Below are positions 25,793-34,616 of a DNA stretch of 64,000 bases, one piece after another. Positions within the stretch are counted from its first letter, which is position 1. Each line of letters opens with the position of its first letter. The notes under the pieces were generated by a model. That model was given only the letters and a program-made list of their open reading frames with translations, was not told where the DNA came from and did no database searches. The position numbers and the translations under genes are program-made. Source of the DNA: CAYPGJ01 sp050174775 (GTDB taxonomy: Bacteria; Planctomycetota; Phycisphaerae; Phycisphaerales; UBA1924); assembly GCA_050174775.1 (NCBI GenBank), contig JBFXJP010000003.1, positions 124,001 to 188,000 on the forward strand, in the 5' to 3' direction.

Positions 25793-28387
25793 CTACTTCT
25801 CCCTCAACCTCAAAACCCCGTCAAACCCCTCCGCCCCCTCCTCACCCATCCCTTCCATCGCCCCCTCATACGCATCCGCCAGCTTCACCCGCCCGAACCG
25901 TCCCCGCACCACACCCCACAGCCCCCGCGCCTCACCAAACCGCCCCTGCGCGTACGCCTCCACCGCGCGCCGCGTCATGTCCATCTCTTCCTCACTCACA
26001 TCCGCCCCCACCACCTCGAACACCTCCACCCCGCTCGTCTGACCCACCACCACGATCCGACCCAGCGGGCGCAGCCGCACCCCCGACCCCTCATCCAGCA
26101 GCTCGCGCGTCCTCCCGTCAATCAGCACGCGCGTCCCGAACTGCTTGTTTGCGCTCTCCAGCCGCGACGCAAGGTTCACCGTGTTGCCAATGGCGGTGTA
26201 ATCGTTCAACTCCGGCGGCGCCCCGCAATCACCCACCACCACCAGCCCCGTCGCAACCCCGATCCGCGCCGACAGCTTCTTCCCCTCCTCCAATCCCAGC
26301 GACGCGTTCACACCCTCCATCGCCTCGATGCAAGCCGCGGCCGCTCGGCACGCGCGCGTCGCCTGCTCCCTCTCCTCCACGAACGCCGACCAGAACGCCA
26401 TCACCCCATCCCCCAGGAACTTGTTCACATACGCCCCCTCCTTCGTCAGACACTCCGTCAACGCGCGCATGCACGTGTTCAGCGTCGACACCGTCGCGGC
26501 GCCATCCAACCGCTCACTCAAACTCGTGAACCCCGCCAGGTCCACGAACAACGCCGTCGCCTCGCGCTGCACTCCGCCCACCGACAGCGCGCCCGGATTC
26601 TCCACGAGGTAATCCACCAGCTGCGACGACACGCGCGCCTTGAACTGCCTCTCGATCCGACGTCGCTCGCGCTGGCTCAACCCCGCCTCAACCAACGTCC
26701 CCGCCGCCCACGCGCTCAACCCCGCCAACCAAGGCCCAACCACAGGCAGCAACATCCCCCAACGCCCCTCCACGCCCCACCCATTGAACCCCCACACCAC
26801 CACGCCCCCATACACCACCACCACGAGGAGCCCCGCCGTGGCCGCGATGCCCGCGCTCAAAACCCCCGTCAACAACCCCACCACCACTCCCACCCCCAGC
26901 GTGATCCCCACCACACCCCACGTCCCCATCTCCTCCATCCCCCGTCCCGTCAGCGCCATGTCCGCCGCGACAGCATGCGCCACCACCCCCGGCGTCCTCG
27001 GCCCCAAGGGCGTGCTCACCAGATCCGCAATCGCCCCCGTCGCGCTCCACCCCAGAAACACCAGCTTCCCCTCCACCTCGCGCCGAACACGCTCCTCGGC
27101 CTCCTGCACCACCCTCGGCCCGCGCGCCCCCTCCTCCTTCAGCGCCAACAACTGCTCAAACAGCACCTTCGCGTTCCGCTCCTCCTCCTCCAGCGCCGCG
27201 CCCGAAGCCTCCAACTCCCTGATCTGCGACAACCACTCCTCGCCCTGCTCCGACGCACGCGCAACCTCCTCCTCCGTCACCGGCGCCTTCACGTCAAGCC
27301 CAAGCGCCGCCCGCGTCGCCCCCGCCAGCGCCTCCACGTTCCGCGCCACCGATCTCCTCTGCTCCGCAAGACTCACCAACGCGCCGATCGACACCGGCGA
27401 TCCGCCGTTGGCCGCGGACGCTCTGTTGCGCAACCGCGGGTGTCTCGAAGGCCAATCGAGCAGCACCGTCCCGCGCTCCGTCCGCGGCAGCGTGTGCGCC
27501 GCCACGCGCACCTCGCGCTCCGTCACCTCCACGTCCCGCGCGCTCAACCCCTCAAGGAGCGCCGCGCCCGTCAGCCCGAACTGCAGCGCCTCACCGGCGG
27601 CGCTCGCGCGCACCGTGTCCACCTCGCGCACCGCGCTCTCCGTGCCCGCCGCAAAGTCCACGTTCACGAACCCCGTCCCCGACGCCGCGCGCGCAATCAC
27701 CTCCACCGGCGCCGCGTCCCCACCCTGCATCCTGCGCTCACCCTCCCCGTGCATCTCCTCCCGTAGCGCGATCCACGCGCCCGCCTGATCCCACGCGCGC
27801 TCCAGCAACGCCTTCTCCGGAAAACTCCTCGTGTGCTCGTCCACCTCAGGCGCCAGCCGCTTCACGTACGAAGCAAACGTCTCCCCCCGGTCGCGCGTGG
27901 CCATCGCCTCCCGCGCCGCCTCCACGAACCGCGCCTCCTCACCCTGACCCCTCCCCTTCACCACCCGCACCGCCACCACGCTCTTCCCCCGCGCCAGCGC
28001 AGCGGCCAACACCCCGTCGTGATCCACACGCTCCACCGAGCCCCGGTCCTCTCCCTCCCAGGACGCGGCCTGCGGCGCATCGAACAACAAGTCCAGCGCC
28101 ACCACCGACGCCCCCGCCCGGAACAACTCGTCGATCGCATCCGCAATCCTCGACCGCGCCCAGGGCCACCTCCCCACCGACGCGATCGCCCCGTCATCAA
28201 TGTCCACGTGCGCGATCCGCGCAGACATCTCCACCTCGCGCAGACGAGCATGCTCGAACCGCGCATCCACCGTCTTCCCCTCAAACCAGTCCAGCAGCCC
28301 CGAACCGCTCAGCAGTGCGCACACGCCGGCCGCCAACGCGCCCGCCAACGCCACCGCGCCACGATGCGTCCTCGCGCTCCCTGCCAA
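25793..28387 (-). CDS. CHASE2-domain membrane adenylate/guanylate cyclase
   Basis: 864 residues. A first membrane segment at about 11-30 is followed by a periplasmic CHASE2 sensor at about 35-430 (ARIAHVDIDDGAIASVGRWPWARS, VALDLLFD, and KLVFLGWSATGAIADLVSTPLG). Three or more transmembrane segments at about 440-560 lead to a class III nucleotidyl cyclase at about 600-790. The cyclase shows ATALFVDLAGFTSLSE, NKFLGDGVMAFW, ARIGVATGLVVVGDCG and YTAIGNTVNLASRLE, so the metal-binding Asp residues are present. It should make cAMP (or cGMP) in answer to an envelope signal. It is the last gene of a four-gene minus-strand set with the FecR, lipoprotein and barrel genes. Confidence 0.9.
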   Translation of the reverse strand: MAGSARTHRGAVALAGALAAGVCALLSGSGLLDWFEGKTVDARFEHARLREVEMSARIAHVDIDDGAIASVGRWPWARSRIADAIDELFRAGASVVALDLLFDAPQAASWEGEDRGSVERVDHDGVLAAALARGKSVVAVRVVKGRGQGEEARFVEAAREAMATRDRGETFASYVKRLAPEVDEHTRSFPEKALLERAWDQAGAWIALREEMHGEGERRMQGGDAAPVEVIARAASGTGFVNVDFAAGTESAVREVDTVRASAAGEALQFGLTGAALLEGLSARDVEVTEREVRVAAHTLPRTERGTVLLDWPSRHPRLRNRASAANGGSPVSIGALVSLAEQRRSVARNVEALAGATRAALGLDVKAPVTEEEVARASEQGEEWLSQIRELEASGAALEEEERNAKVLFEQLLALKEEGARGPRVVQEAEERVRREVEGKLVFLGWSATGAIADLVSTPLGPRTPGVVAHAVAADMALTGRGMEEMGTWGVVGITLGVGVVVGLLTGVLSAGIAATAGLLVVVVYGGVVVWGFNGWGVEGRWGMLLPVVGPWLAGLSAWAAGTLVEAGLSQRERRRIERQFKARVSSQLVDYLVENPGALSVGGVQREATALFVDLAGFTSLSERLDGAATVSTLNTCMRALTECLTKEGAYVNKFLGDGVMAFWSAFVEEREQATRACRAAAACIEAMEGVNASLGLEEGKKLSARIGVATGLVVVGDCGAPPELNDYTAIGNTVNLASRLESANKQFGTRVLIDGRTRELLDEGSGVRLRPLGRIVVVGQTSGVEVFEVVGADVSEEEMDMTRRAVEAYAQGRFGEARGLWGVVRGRFGRVKLADAYEGAMEGMGEEGAEGFDGVLRLREK

Positions 28388-28515
28388 GAATCACACCCTC
28401 AAACAAGCGTCACGACCGCACGCAACCGTGCGCGCGTATCACGCCCCATTGTGCGCACACGCCCCGCAACTCACCACTCTCGGCCAAAAGTTGAGGAATC
28501 CCGTTTCCGCACGGA

Positions 28516-29382
28516 TCAGGGGTGAGGATTGCTGCCCTGACCGCCGAACGGCGGCAGAACTGGGCCGCTCGTCCCGCTCTCAGCCAGGAACCCCGCCGTC
28601 GCGGCAAAGCTCTGCATCGCGGTGTTGATCGCCTGGCTCACCAATGCCGTCCGGTCGGGCGCAAACCCAAGATCGGCAACCACTTCCGTCGCGCCGACCT
28701 CCTGCACTCCCGCGCTCTGCGGCGCGCCGATCGAGTCCAGCAGCGCGGCCCGAGCCTGATCCACCTGACCGTCCGCCAACCGCCCCCCACCCGACAGCAC
28801 CGACTGGATGTTCGACGCCGCCCAATCCACCTCGATCGCCCGAACCCTATTGCTGTTAAGGCCTTCCATCTCCGTGCCTGCGAACGGGCCAAACGACAGC
28901 GAGAACCCCGTCCCGCCCACGGCCAGCGTCGCCGTCGGCGTCACCACCGCAAAGTCATTGTTCAACCCCACCCGGTCCACCTTGAAGTCCGCCTTCCCGC
29001 GCACCAGCACGGCCCTCGTCCGGAACGCCTCAGCGTCCTCGCTCAACACCGGCAAGATCAGGCGTGTCATGCGGTTAACGATGATCGTGGCGTTCTTCCC
29101 GGCCCGGATCGCCACCTCCGTGCGCAAGCCGACGTCGATCTCGGCCCCCGCCGAGAGCACGTCATTCACCTCAGCCTGCTTCCATTCCGCCTGCTCGTTC
29201 GCGCGCCAACGCGCGTTCGGGCCGTCCACCTTCATGATCACGGCCTTCAGCTCGCTCGCAGGCGCAACCTCCGACGCCTCAGGCGTTTCCGTCGGCTGAA
29301 CCGAAGCGACCGCCATCGGCGCAACCAGCAGACCCGCAACCAGCGCAGCGCGCCCGGTACGACGAAGCATCAATGCGTTCAT
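28516..29382 (-). CDS. Exported FecR-domain protein
   Basis: 288 residues from the ATG at 29382, which has GGAGG 10 bases upstream; a longer frame start is possible but lacks this. A signal peptide is seen (RRTGRAALVAGLLVAPMAVAS). Residues about 35-180 form a FecR-like beta domain: VDGPNARWRANEQAEW, VLSAGAEIDVGLRTEVAIRA, KADFKVDR, FAVVTPTATLAVGGTGFSL. In this family the domain sits in the periplasm and transmits signals or binds envelope components. CHASE2 proteins often have FecR neighbours, so the pairing with the downstream cyclase is likely functional. The C-terminal third is Ala/Gly-rich with no recognised domain. Confidence 0.85.
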   Translation of the reverse strand: MNALMLRRTGRAALVAGLLVAPMAVASVQPTETPEASEVAPASELKAVIMKVDGPNARWRANEQAEWKQAEVNDVLSAGAEIDVGLRTEVAIRAGKNATIIVNRMTRLILPVLSEDAEAFRTRAVLVRGKADFKVDRVGLNNDFAVVTPTATLAVGGTGFSLSFGPFAGTEMEGLNSNRVRAIEVDWAASNIQSVLSGGGRLADGQVDQARAALLDSIGAPQSAGVQEVGATEVVADLGFAPDRTALVSQAINTAMQSFAATAGFLAESGTSGPVLPPFGGQGSNPHP

Positions 29383-29445
29383 GTTGACTCGCCCTCCAAA
29401 TCCAGACCCGCAAGCCGAGGGGCTCGGCCGCGTCATTCCCGCAGT

Positions 29446-30075
29446 CTAGGCGCCCTGCGGAGGTGTCGCTTCCTCTTGATTCGCCGCAGGTTGCGCCCCG
29501 GTTCCCTCTTCCGGAGCAGCCTCCGCAGGCTCGCTCGCGGCCTCCTGCAGCCGCTCCTCCAGGCTCCTCGCCTCCTCGGCCGCCATGTGATCCTCCATGC
29601 GCCCGATCAGATCCAGGAACTCCAGCCCCGACATCGACTGATTCTCGGTCCGGTCCGGCAACAACCCCATGTACACCAGCTCACGCGTGGCGTACCGGGG
29701 CGTCGGACCCGCGAGCCGCATCGACAGCCCCCCCTTGATCTCCGCGATGCGGGCCGCTGCGGACGCCACACGACCCACCGAGATCGACTCGTTCGCGACC
29801 GGGTTGGGCTCCTTCGCGCTGATCCACTGCCGGTCGCGCGCGGAGGCGACCCGCTCCTCGTACGTGGCGTGCGTGTCGGCGCCGTCCGCCAGCAGGAACA
29901 GGCCGTGCAGCGCGTCGTGGTTCGTCAGCGTGCGCTGCGACTCGAGCGCGGTCCAGAACGCACCGTCGTCGTTCGCGTGCGCATCAACGGCGGAACTCTC
30001 GGAGAGCGTGCGCGCGCAGCCGGTGAGAATCGTGGTCGCGGCCAGCGCGACAAGGGCGATGCGGTCAGAACGCAT
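29446..30075 (-). CDS. Predicted lipoprotein
   Basis: 209 residues with a lipobox: after MRSDRIALVALAATTI comes LTGC, so the mature protein should begin at the lipidated Cys 20. The rest is soluble and helical, with a Glu/Ala/Pro-rich C-terminal tail from about residue 165. I do not recognise the family. Its start overlaps the end of the upstream barrel gene by 11 bases, so the two are tightly coupled and probably work together at the outer membrane. Confidence 0.78.
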   Translation of the reverse strand: MRSDRIALVALAATTILTGCARTLSESSAVDAHANDDGAFWTALESQRTLTNHDALHGLFLLADGADTHATYEERVASARDRQWISAKEPNPVANESISVGRVASAAARIAEIKGGLSMRLAGPTPRYATRELVYMGLLPDRTENQSMSGLEFLDLIGRMEDHMAAEEARSLEERLQEAASEPAEAAPEEGTGAQPAANQEEATPPQGA

Positions 30076-31540
30076 AGGTCACTCCTGCATAGAGGAAGTG
30101 GCGGACATCATCGGCGCCGACAGGCATGGCTTCTCCCGGGAAGAACACGCCGTACCGCAGGATGGCGGTGACGTCGGAGAGCAGGCGCCACTCAACGAGC
30201 AGGTCGAGCTCCCCGCCGACGAAGGAATCGCCCATCATGGTCGGGACGGAGATCGGGGCATCCGCGTCCGCCTTCAGGAAGATGAACCCGTCCAACCCGA
30301 GTCTTAGCCCGTCGAGCGCGCCGTTGGAGCCCTTCCACGGAGACGTGGAGACCCCGGCACGGAACGACAGGAGGTTGGTGGGGTCCGCGGCCAGCGCCAG
30401 CCCCGTATTCACGTAGCCGAGCGAGTTGAAGGCACGGTCGGTTGTGTTGGGGCTGTTCCCGCCGAACGTGTCGTTGGCGCTGAGCCGGTCGTCATCGCCG
30501 GTGGCGCCCACGAACTCAAGATCGACGCGGGTGTCCGCGGAGTCACGCGCAAGCCACGTCACCCCCAAAAGCCCGGCCCAGGCGTCGATGTCGTCCCGGG
30601 TCTGCGCGATGGGGGTGAGCGTGAGGGGGTCGATGGGGGAAGACCAGGTGCGACCGAACTCCTTGACGAGCTCGGCGCGGTAGGTCCAGTTGGGGGCGAG
30701 GGAGCCCTTGGAGCCCAGGATGAGGTACTGGGAGTCGTAGCCGTAGCGGGTGGGGAAGAGGCCGCCGAAGTCGAAGAAGTCGTTGCGTTCCTGGTCGATC
30801 TGCGCGAGGAAGGAGATGTAGGGGCGGTGTGAGGCGAGGCCTCGGTGCTCGAGCTGGGCGCCCACGAAGGTGCGGTTGACGGAGGAGTCGAAGCCGGGGC
30901 GTGTGCCGTCGAAGTCGATGACGTCCTTGGGTGCGGTGATGCCGCCCAGGACGGAGAAGCCCAGGGACCCGAATTCGAGGTCGAGGAGGCCGGCGAACAT
31001 GGTGTTGGAAAGGGTGAGTCCGGAGCCCCAGTGGATGAATTGCTTGCCGGCGCGGATGTTGAGGTTGTGGTCGGAGGCCGTGCCGGTGCGCGCGCGTTCG
31101 AGACCTCGGAGGTCGAACTCGTACCAGGCGCGTTCGAGGAAGGGGTCGTTCCAGTCGTCGCCCCGCCCGTCGAAGGAGTCGCCGGGGTTGAAGTCGTCGT
31201 ACTGGAACTTGAGTCGGGCGTAGAAGCGGTGGGCGCCGTCGAGCTCGGCGCGGGCGTAGACGCGGCCCTCGTACTGGCGGAGCTCTCGCCGGTTGGGGGA
31301 GGAGTCGTCCACGAAGTAGTAGGCGAAGCGGAGGGTGGCGCCGGCGTCGAAGAGGAGGCGCTCGGAGATGGGCTGGTCGGCCGGGACGGAGATCCGCAGG
31401 GCCTGGTCCGTCTCGCGGAGCTGGCGCTCGAGGCGTTGGACGGCCTCGGGGTCGCTCTGGGCAAGCGTCGGGGCGCCCGCGGCGAGCGCGAGAACGGCGG
31501 CATGTGCGGGGTGAACGCGCGAGGTGCGGCGTCGTGTCAT
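30065..31540 (-). CDS. Outer-membrane beta-barrel protein (alginate-export/porin-like)
   Basis: 491 residues. A signal peptide (HAAVLALAAGAPTLAQS) is followed by a short helical segment (VQRLERQLRETDQALRI) and then a long series of alternating aromatic strands ending in a terminal Phe (FLYAGVTYAF), the usual outer-membrane insertion signal. The pattern with RAGKQFIHWGSGLTLSN resembles alginate-export or DUF1302-type barrels. ATG 31540 is used, with GGAG nine bases upstream. First gene of the operon with the lipoprotein, FecR protein and CHASE2 cyclase. Base skew changes within this gene (see findings). The transported compound cannot be read from sequence. Confidence 0.82.
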   Translation of the reverse strand: MTRRRTSRVHPAHAAVLALAAGAPTLAQSDPEAVQRLERQLRETDQALRISVPADQPISERLLFDAGATLRFAYYFVDDSSPNRRELRQYEGRVYARAELDGAHRFYARLKFQYDDFNPGDSFDGRGDDWNDPFLERAWYEFDLRGLERARTGTASDHNLNIRAGKQFIHWGSGLTLSNTMFAGLLDLEFGSLGFSVLGGITAPKDVIDFDGTRPGFDSSVNRTFVGAQLEHRGLASHRPYISFLAQIDQERNDFFDFGGLFPTRYGYDSQYLILGSKGSLAPNWTYRAELVKEFGRTWSSPIDPLTLTPIAQTRDDIDAWAGLLGVTWLARDSADTRVDLEFVGATGDDDRLSANDTFGGNSPNTTDRAFNSLGYVNTGLALAADPTNLLSFRAGVSTSPWKGSNGALDGLRLGLDGFIFLKADADAPISVPTMMGDSFVGGELDLLVEWRLLSDVTAILRYGVFFPGEAMPVGADDVRHFLYAGVTYAF

Positions 31541-31674
31541 CAGGTGTGTCTCCGGCCTCCGAACAACGTCCGTGCGACGTGGACCGATGCATTGGATCAT
31601 GGGCCCGTATAGTCCGCAACCGGTCGGGCGGCGTGGGGTTCGCGACGCTCGGGCGGAGTCGGAGGGGCATGGCG

Positions 31675-32466
31675 ATGTCGGTGTTCGAGGCGTTGATCCT
31701 CGGGGTGGGTGACGCGTTCACGACGGAGCACTTCGGCTCGAGCGCGCTGTTGCGCGCTCCCCAGGGCTTCGTGCTCGTGGACTGCCCGGACCACACACTG
31801 CGGGCGGTGAAGCAGGCATCGACCAAGGCCGGGTGGGATGTCCCGCTCACGTCGATCACGGACGTGATCCTGACGCACCTGCACGGGGATCACTGCAACG
31901 GGCTCGAGGCGTTCCTGTTCTCGCAGTGGGTCGCGGTGAAGCAGGGCGCGCGCGCGGCGCGGCCCAGGCTGCACACGAACCCGCTCGCGGCGAAGCGATT
32001 GTGGGATCGGTTGGCGCCCGCCATGGACACGCTGATCGGGGTGGATCGTCCGCTGACGCTGGAGGACTACGCGGAGCTGCACGTGCTTCGTCCGGTGAAC
32101 CGTTTTCCGGAGACGGGGGAGAGTTCGGGAGAGCGCGTGAGCGCGCGGATCGCGGGGTTGGGCGTGCGCTGTCGGTACACGACGCACCACATCCCGACGA
32201 TCGGGCTGCTGGTGAGCGATGGGAAGCGGACGTTTGGTTGGTCGGGTGATGCGCGTCCGGAGCGTGCGCACGCGGAGTGGTTGTCGGAGGCGGACCTGAT
32301 CGTGCACGAGAGCAGCCCGCCCCCGGCGCACACGCCGATCGAGTGGCTGCAGGGGCTGCCGGAGGGGCTTCGGGGGAAGATGCGGCTGATCCACCTGCCG
32401 GACGGGTTCGACCCGGAGGGGTCTGGATTCAGGGGTTTGGCCGAAGGGGAGGTTCTTCGACCCTAA
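31675..32466 (+). CDS. Metallo-beta-lactamase-fold hydrolase
   Basis: 263 residues. The metal-binding motif THLHGDHCNG is at about residue 65, and further ligands are likely in YTTHHIPTIG (about 165) and WSGDAR (about 185). A His near the C-terminus (RLIHLPDGF) completes the fold. The family includes hydrolases of phosphodiesters, thioesters and lactones; this member most resembles the RNase Z-like/beta-CASP-free group, but the substrate is not determined. GGAGGGG lies 7 bases before ATG 31675. It is divergent from the barrel-FecR-cyclase operon. Confidence 0.88.
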   Translation: MSVFEALILGVGDAFTTEHFGSSALLRAPQGFVLVDCPDHTLRAVKQASTKAGWDVPLTSITDVILTHLHGDHCNGLEAFLFSQWVAVKQGARAARPRLHTNPLAAKRLWDRLAPAMDTLIGVDRPLTLEDYAELHVLRPVNRFPETGESSGERVSARIAGLGVRCRYTTHHIPTIGLLVSDGKRTFGWSGDARPERAHAEWLSEADLIVHESSPPPAHTPIEWLQGLPEGLRGKMRLIHLPDGFDPEGSGFRGLAEGEVLRP

Positions 32467-32777
32467 CACCCCCCGGTCGTGGTGTGTCTCGGGCGGTCAC
32501 GAGAACAAAAGGAGCGCGCAAAACGGGGGGGTGAGGCATTGCATCGGAGGGAAGTGCGTCGTAGATTGTCCGGTAGTTCGATCGGTGAGGCGTCGTCAGG
32601 ACGCATTCACAAGGGAAGGAAGGAACACGGTATTGACGAGCGCAACGACCATGTTCGGCTCACGACTTGTTCGCGAGGCGGTGTCGCTGTGATCGTGGAT
32701 TGAAGCAGGTATCCCCCCGGGAGTGTTTCCCGGTCAGTCTCTAGAGATTGCAGTTTTCGTTTTGGGAGGAACACGTC
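32467..32777 (+). other. Intergenic region upstream of the PEP-CTERM protein
   Basis: No convincing gene is seen in these 311 bases. They hold the 5' leader of the PEP-CTERM gene, with GGGAGGA ending about 9 bases before its start codon. No recognised riboswitch fold or clear -10/-35 pair was found, and no terminator for the MBL gene could be identified. Confidence 0.5.
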
Positions 32778-33551
32778 ATGAGAGGTTTGCTCATCGCTTC
32801 TGCTGGTCTCGCTGTCGCGGCTGCCGCCACGGCTCGCCCTGTGTACTCGAATGGTCCTCTGTCGACGGGCGCGACGCTCTCGACGGGCGCCGCGGCCCCC
32901 GCGGGCTCGACCTGGTCTGAGGTTCAGCTCGGCAACACGATCGCCGGGTTCGGCAGCCAGGGCGGCACCGTCGGCAACCGCATGGCCGATGACTTCACGA
33001 TCACGGACGCCGCGGGCTGGATGATCTCCAACATCCGCTTCTTCGGCTATCAGACGGGCGGCTCGACCGCTTCGTCTTCGTTCACGGGTCTGAACTTCCA
33101 GATCTGGAACGGCCGTCCGGGCGATGTCGGCTCGACGGTGGTGTTCGGCGATCTGACGACGAACCGCCTGACGGGTTCTTCGTGGTCGAACATGTACCGC
33201 ACGTTCAACGGGTCGAACAACACGACTCGTCCGATCTACAACCTGGACAACGGCGGTCTGAACGTCACCCTCGGGCCCGGCACGTACTGGCTCGACTGGA
33301 CCGTGACGGGCTCGCTGGCTTCGGGTCCGTGGGCCCCGGCCGTGACGGTCGTCGGTCAGCAGACCGTCCCCGGCGCGAACGGTCGTCAGTTCATCGGCTC
33401 GACGGGCGTGTGGGGCGATGCCCTCGACGGCCCGGCTCCGGCGTCGATCGTGCAGCAGCTCCCCTTCGAGATCACGTACGTGGTCCCGACCCCCGGCGCC
33501 GCGGCGCTGCTGGGCATGGCCGGCTTCGCCGGTCTGCGTCGTCGTCGCTGA
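32778..33551 (+). CDS. Exported protein with PEP-CTERM-type sorting end
   Basis: 257 residues. A signal peptide (LLIASAGLAVAAAATA) leads to a beta-rich, Gly/Ser/Thr-rich domain with few charged residues. The C-terminus reads VPTPGAAALLGMAGFAGLRRRR: a P-x-P-like motif, a hydrophobic helix and a basic tail, the PEP-CTERM pattern recognised by exosortase-type sorting. The strand pattern (WMISNIRFFGYQ, FQIWNGRPG, YWLDWTVTG) suggests a jelly-roll-like fold. GGGAGGA precedes the start. A strong terminator follows 61 bases after the stop, so it is transcribed alone. No exosortase gene lies in this window. Confidence 0.82.
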   Translation: MRGLLIASAGLAVAAAATARPVYSNGPLSTGATLSTGAAAPAGSTWSEVQLGNTIAGFGSQGGTVGNRMADDFTITDAAGWMISNIRFFGYQTGGSTASSSFTGLNFQIWNGRPGDVGSTVVFGDLTTNRLTGSSWSNMYRTFNGSNNTTRPIYNLDNGGLNVTLGPGTYWLDWTVTGSLASGPWAPAVTVVGQQTVPGANGRQFIGSTGVWGDALDGPAPASIVQQLPFEITYVVPTPGAAALLGMAGFAGLRRRR

Positions 33552-33611
33552 GACACGGCGTCTGTAGTGATTCACTGATTCTGTCTGCACACGTTTCGTA
33601 ACAAAGCCACT

Positions 33612-33649
33612 CAGCCCCCTCGGCGCGTTGCCGGGGGGGCTGTGCTTTT
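33612..33649 (+). terminator. Rho-independent terminator after the PEP-CTERM gene
   Basis: A 13-pair stem with a GCGTT loop: CAGCCCCCTCGGC (33612-33624) pairs with GCCGGGGGGGCTG (33630-33642), allowing one G-T pair, followed by TGCTTTT. Confidence 0.88.
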
Positions 33650-33680
33650 CAGGGGGCTTCGGGTCGTCTAGTGTGGCGGC

Positions 33681-34616
33681 GTGTCGGCATCGACGGTGAT
33701 CAGCGTGGGGGTATTTGACGGGGCGCACGCGGGTCACGCGGCGTTGGTGCGCGAGGCGCGCGCGCTGGGGGCGCGGCTGGGGGGAGAGATCAAGATCGTG
33801 GTGATGGTGTTTGATCCGCATCCGAAGAGCGCGCTGGGGGGCGTGGCGCCGGGGCGGCTCACGACGTTCGGTCAGCGGGAGCGCATGCTGCTTGCGCTTG
33901 GAGCGGACGAGGTGGTGCGGCTCGATCCGGGATCGGGTGTGCTGGGTCTTGAGCCGGAGGCGTTCGTGGGGATGCTGGTGGAGCGTCACGGGATGCGGGG
34001 GATCGTGGAGGGGGAGGACTTCCGATTCGGGAAGGGTCGCAGCGCGGGTGTGGAGGAGCTGCGCGGGCTTGCTCGAGCGCGGGGGGTGGAGGCGCGGATC
34101 GTGGCGCCTGTGCTCGTGACGATGTCGGATGGGACGGAGGCGCCGGCGTCGTCGACCCTGGCGCGCTGGCTGCTCGAGCACGGGAGGGTGGGGGATGCGG
34201 CGCGGACGCTGGGGCGCGCGTACGAGATGGAGGGGGTGGTGGTTTCGGGGGCGAAGCGGGGCAGGCTGATGGGGATGCCGACGGCGAATCTGGAGAGCGC
34301 GTGCGTGGCGCCGATGGACGGGGTGTATGCGGGGGCGGCGCGTTTGCCGGACGGGACGAGGCGGGGCGCGGCGATATCGGTGGGGACGAATCCGACGTTC
34401 GACGGTGTTCGTCGGACGGTGGAGGCGCACGTGATCGGATGGGAGGGCGCGTTGGACGAGTATGGGTGGACGTTGGGTCTGGAGTTCACGCGTCATCTGC
34501 GTGAGCAGGCGCGGTTTGATTCGGCGGAATCGTTGCTGCGTCAGATGCATCGCGACGTGGAGCGGGCCGAGGAGGTGTGGGAGAGCGTGGATCGCGGGGC
34601 GGGGGTGTGCGCGTGA
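33681..34616 (+). CDS. ribF: Bifunctional riboflavin kinase/FAD synthetase
   Basis: 311 residues; phosphorylates riboflavin to FMN and adenylylates FMN to FAD. The nucleotidyltransferase part has GVFDGAHAGHAALV near the start and VEGEDFRFGKGR (about 115). The riboflavin-kinase part begins near residue 180, with GRLMGMPTANL and ISVGTNPTFDG. The start is GTG at 33681; no other Met lies ahead of the first strand. The stop overlaps the GTG start of the DHH phosphoesterase gene, and that gene in turn overlaps the methyltransferase gene, making a tightly packed three-gene operon. Confidence 0.95.
   Translation: MSASTVISVGVFDGAHAGHAALVREARALGARLGGEIKIVVMVFDPHPKSALGGVAPGRLTTFGQRERMLLALGADEVVRLDPGSGVLGLEPEAFVGMLVERHGMRGIVEGEDFRFGKGRSAGVEELRGLARARGVEARIVAPVLVTMSDGTEAPASSTLARWLLEHGRVGDAARTLGRAYEMEGVVVSGAKRGRLMGMPTANLESACVAPMDGVYAGAARLPDGTRRGAAISVGTNPTFDGVRRTVEAHVIGWEGALDEYGWTLGLEFTRHLREQARFDSAESLLRQMHRDVERAEEVWESVDRGAGVCA

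Noticed and set aside
29000..30700. DnaA-box cluster or AT-rich unwinding site at the skew switch.
   Set aside because: None was seen; the DNA here is coding and GC-rich, so the origin idea rests on skew alone.
32479..32703. A 74-codon + frame before the PEP-CTERM gene.
   Set aside because: Very basic and charged, no recognised domain, no ribosome site; probably leader DNA.
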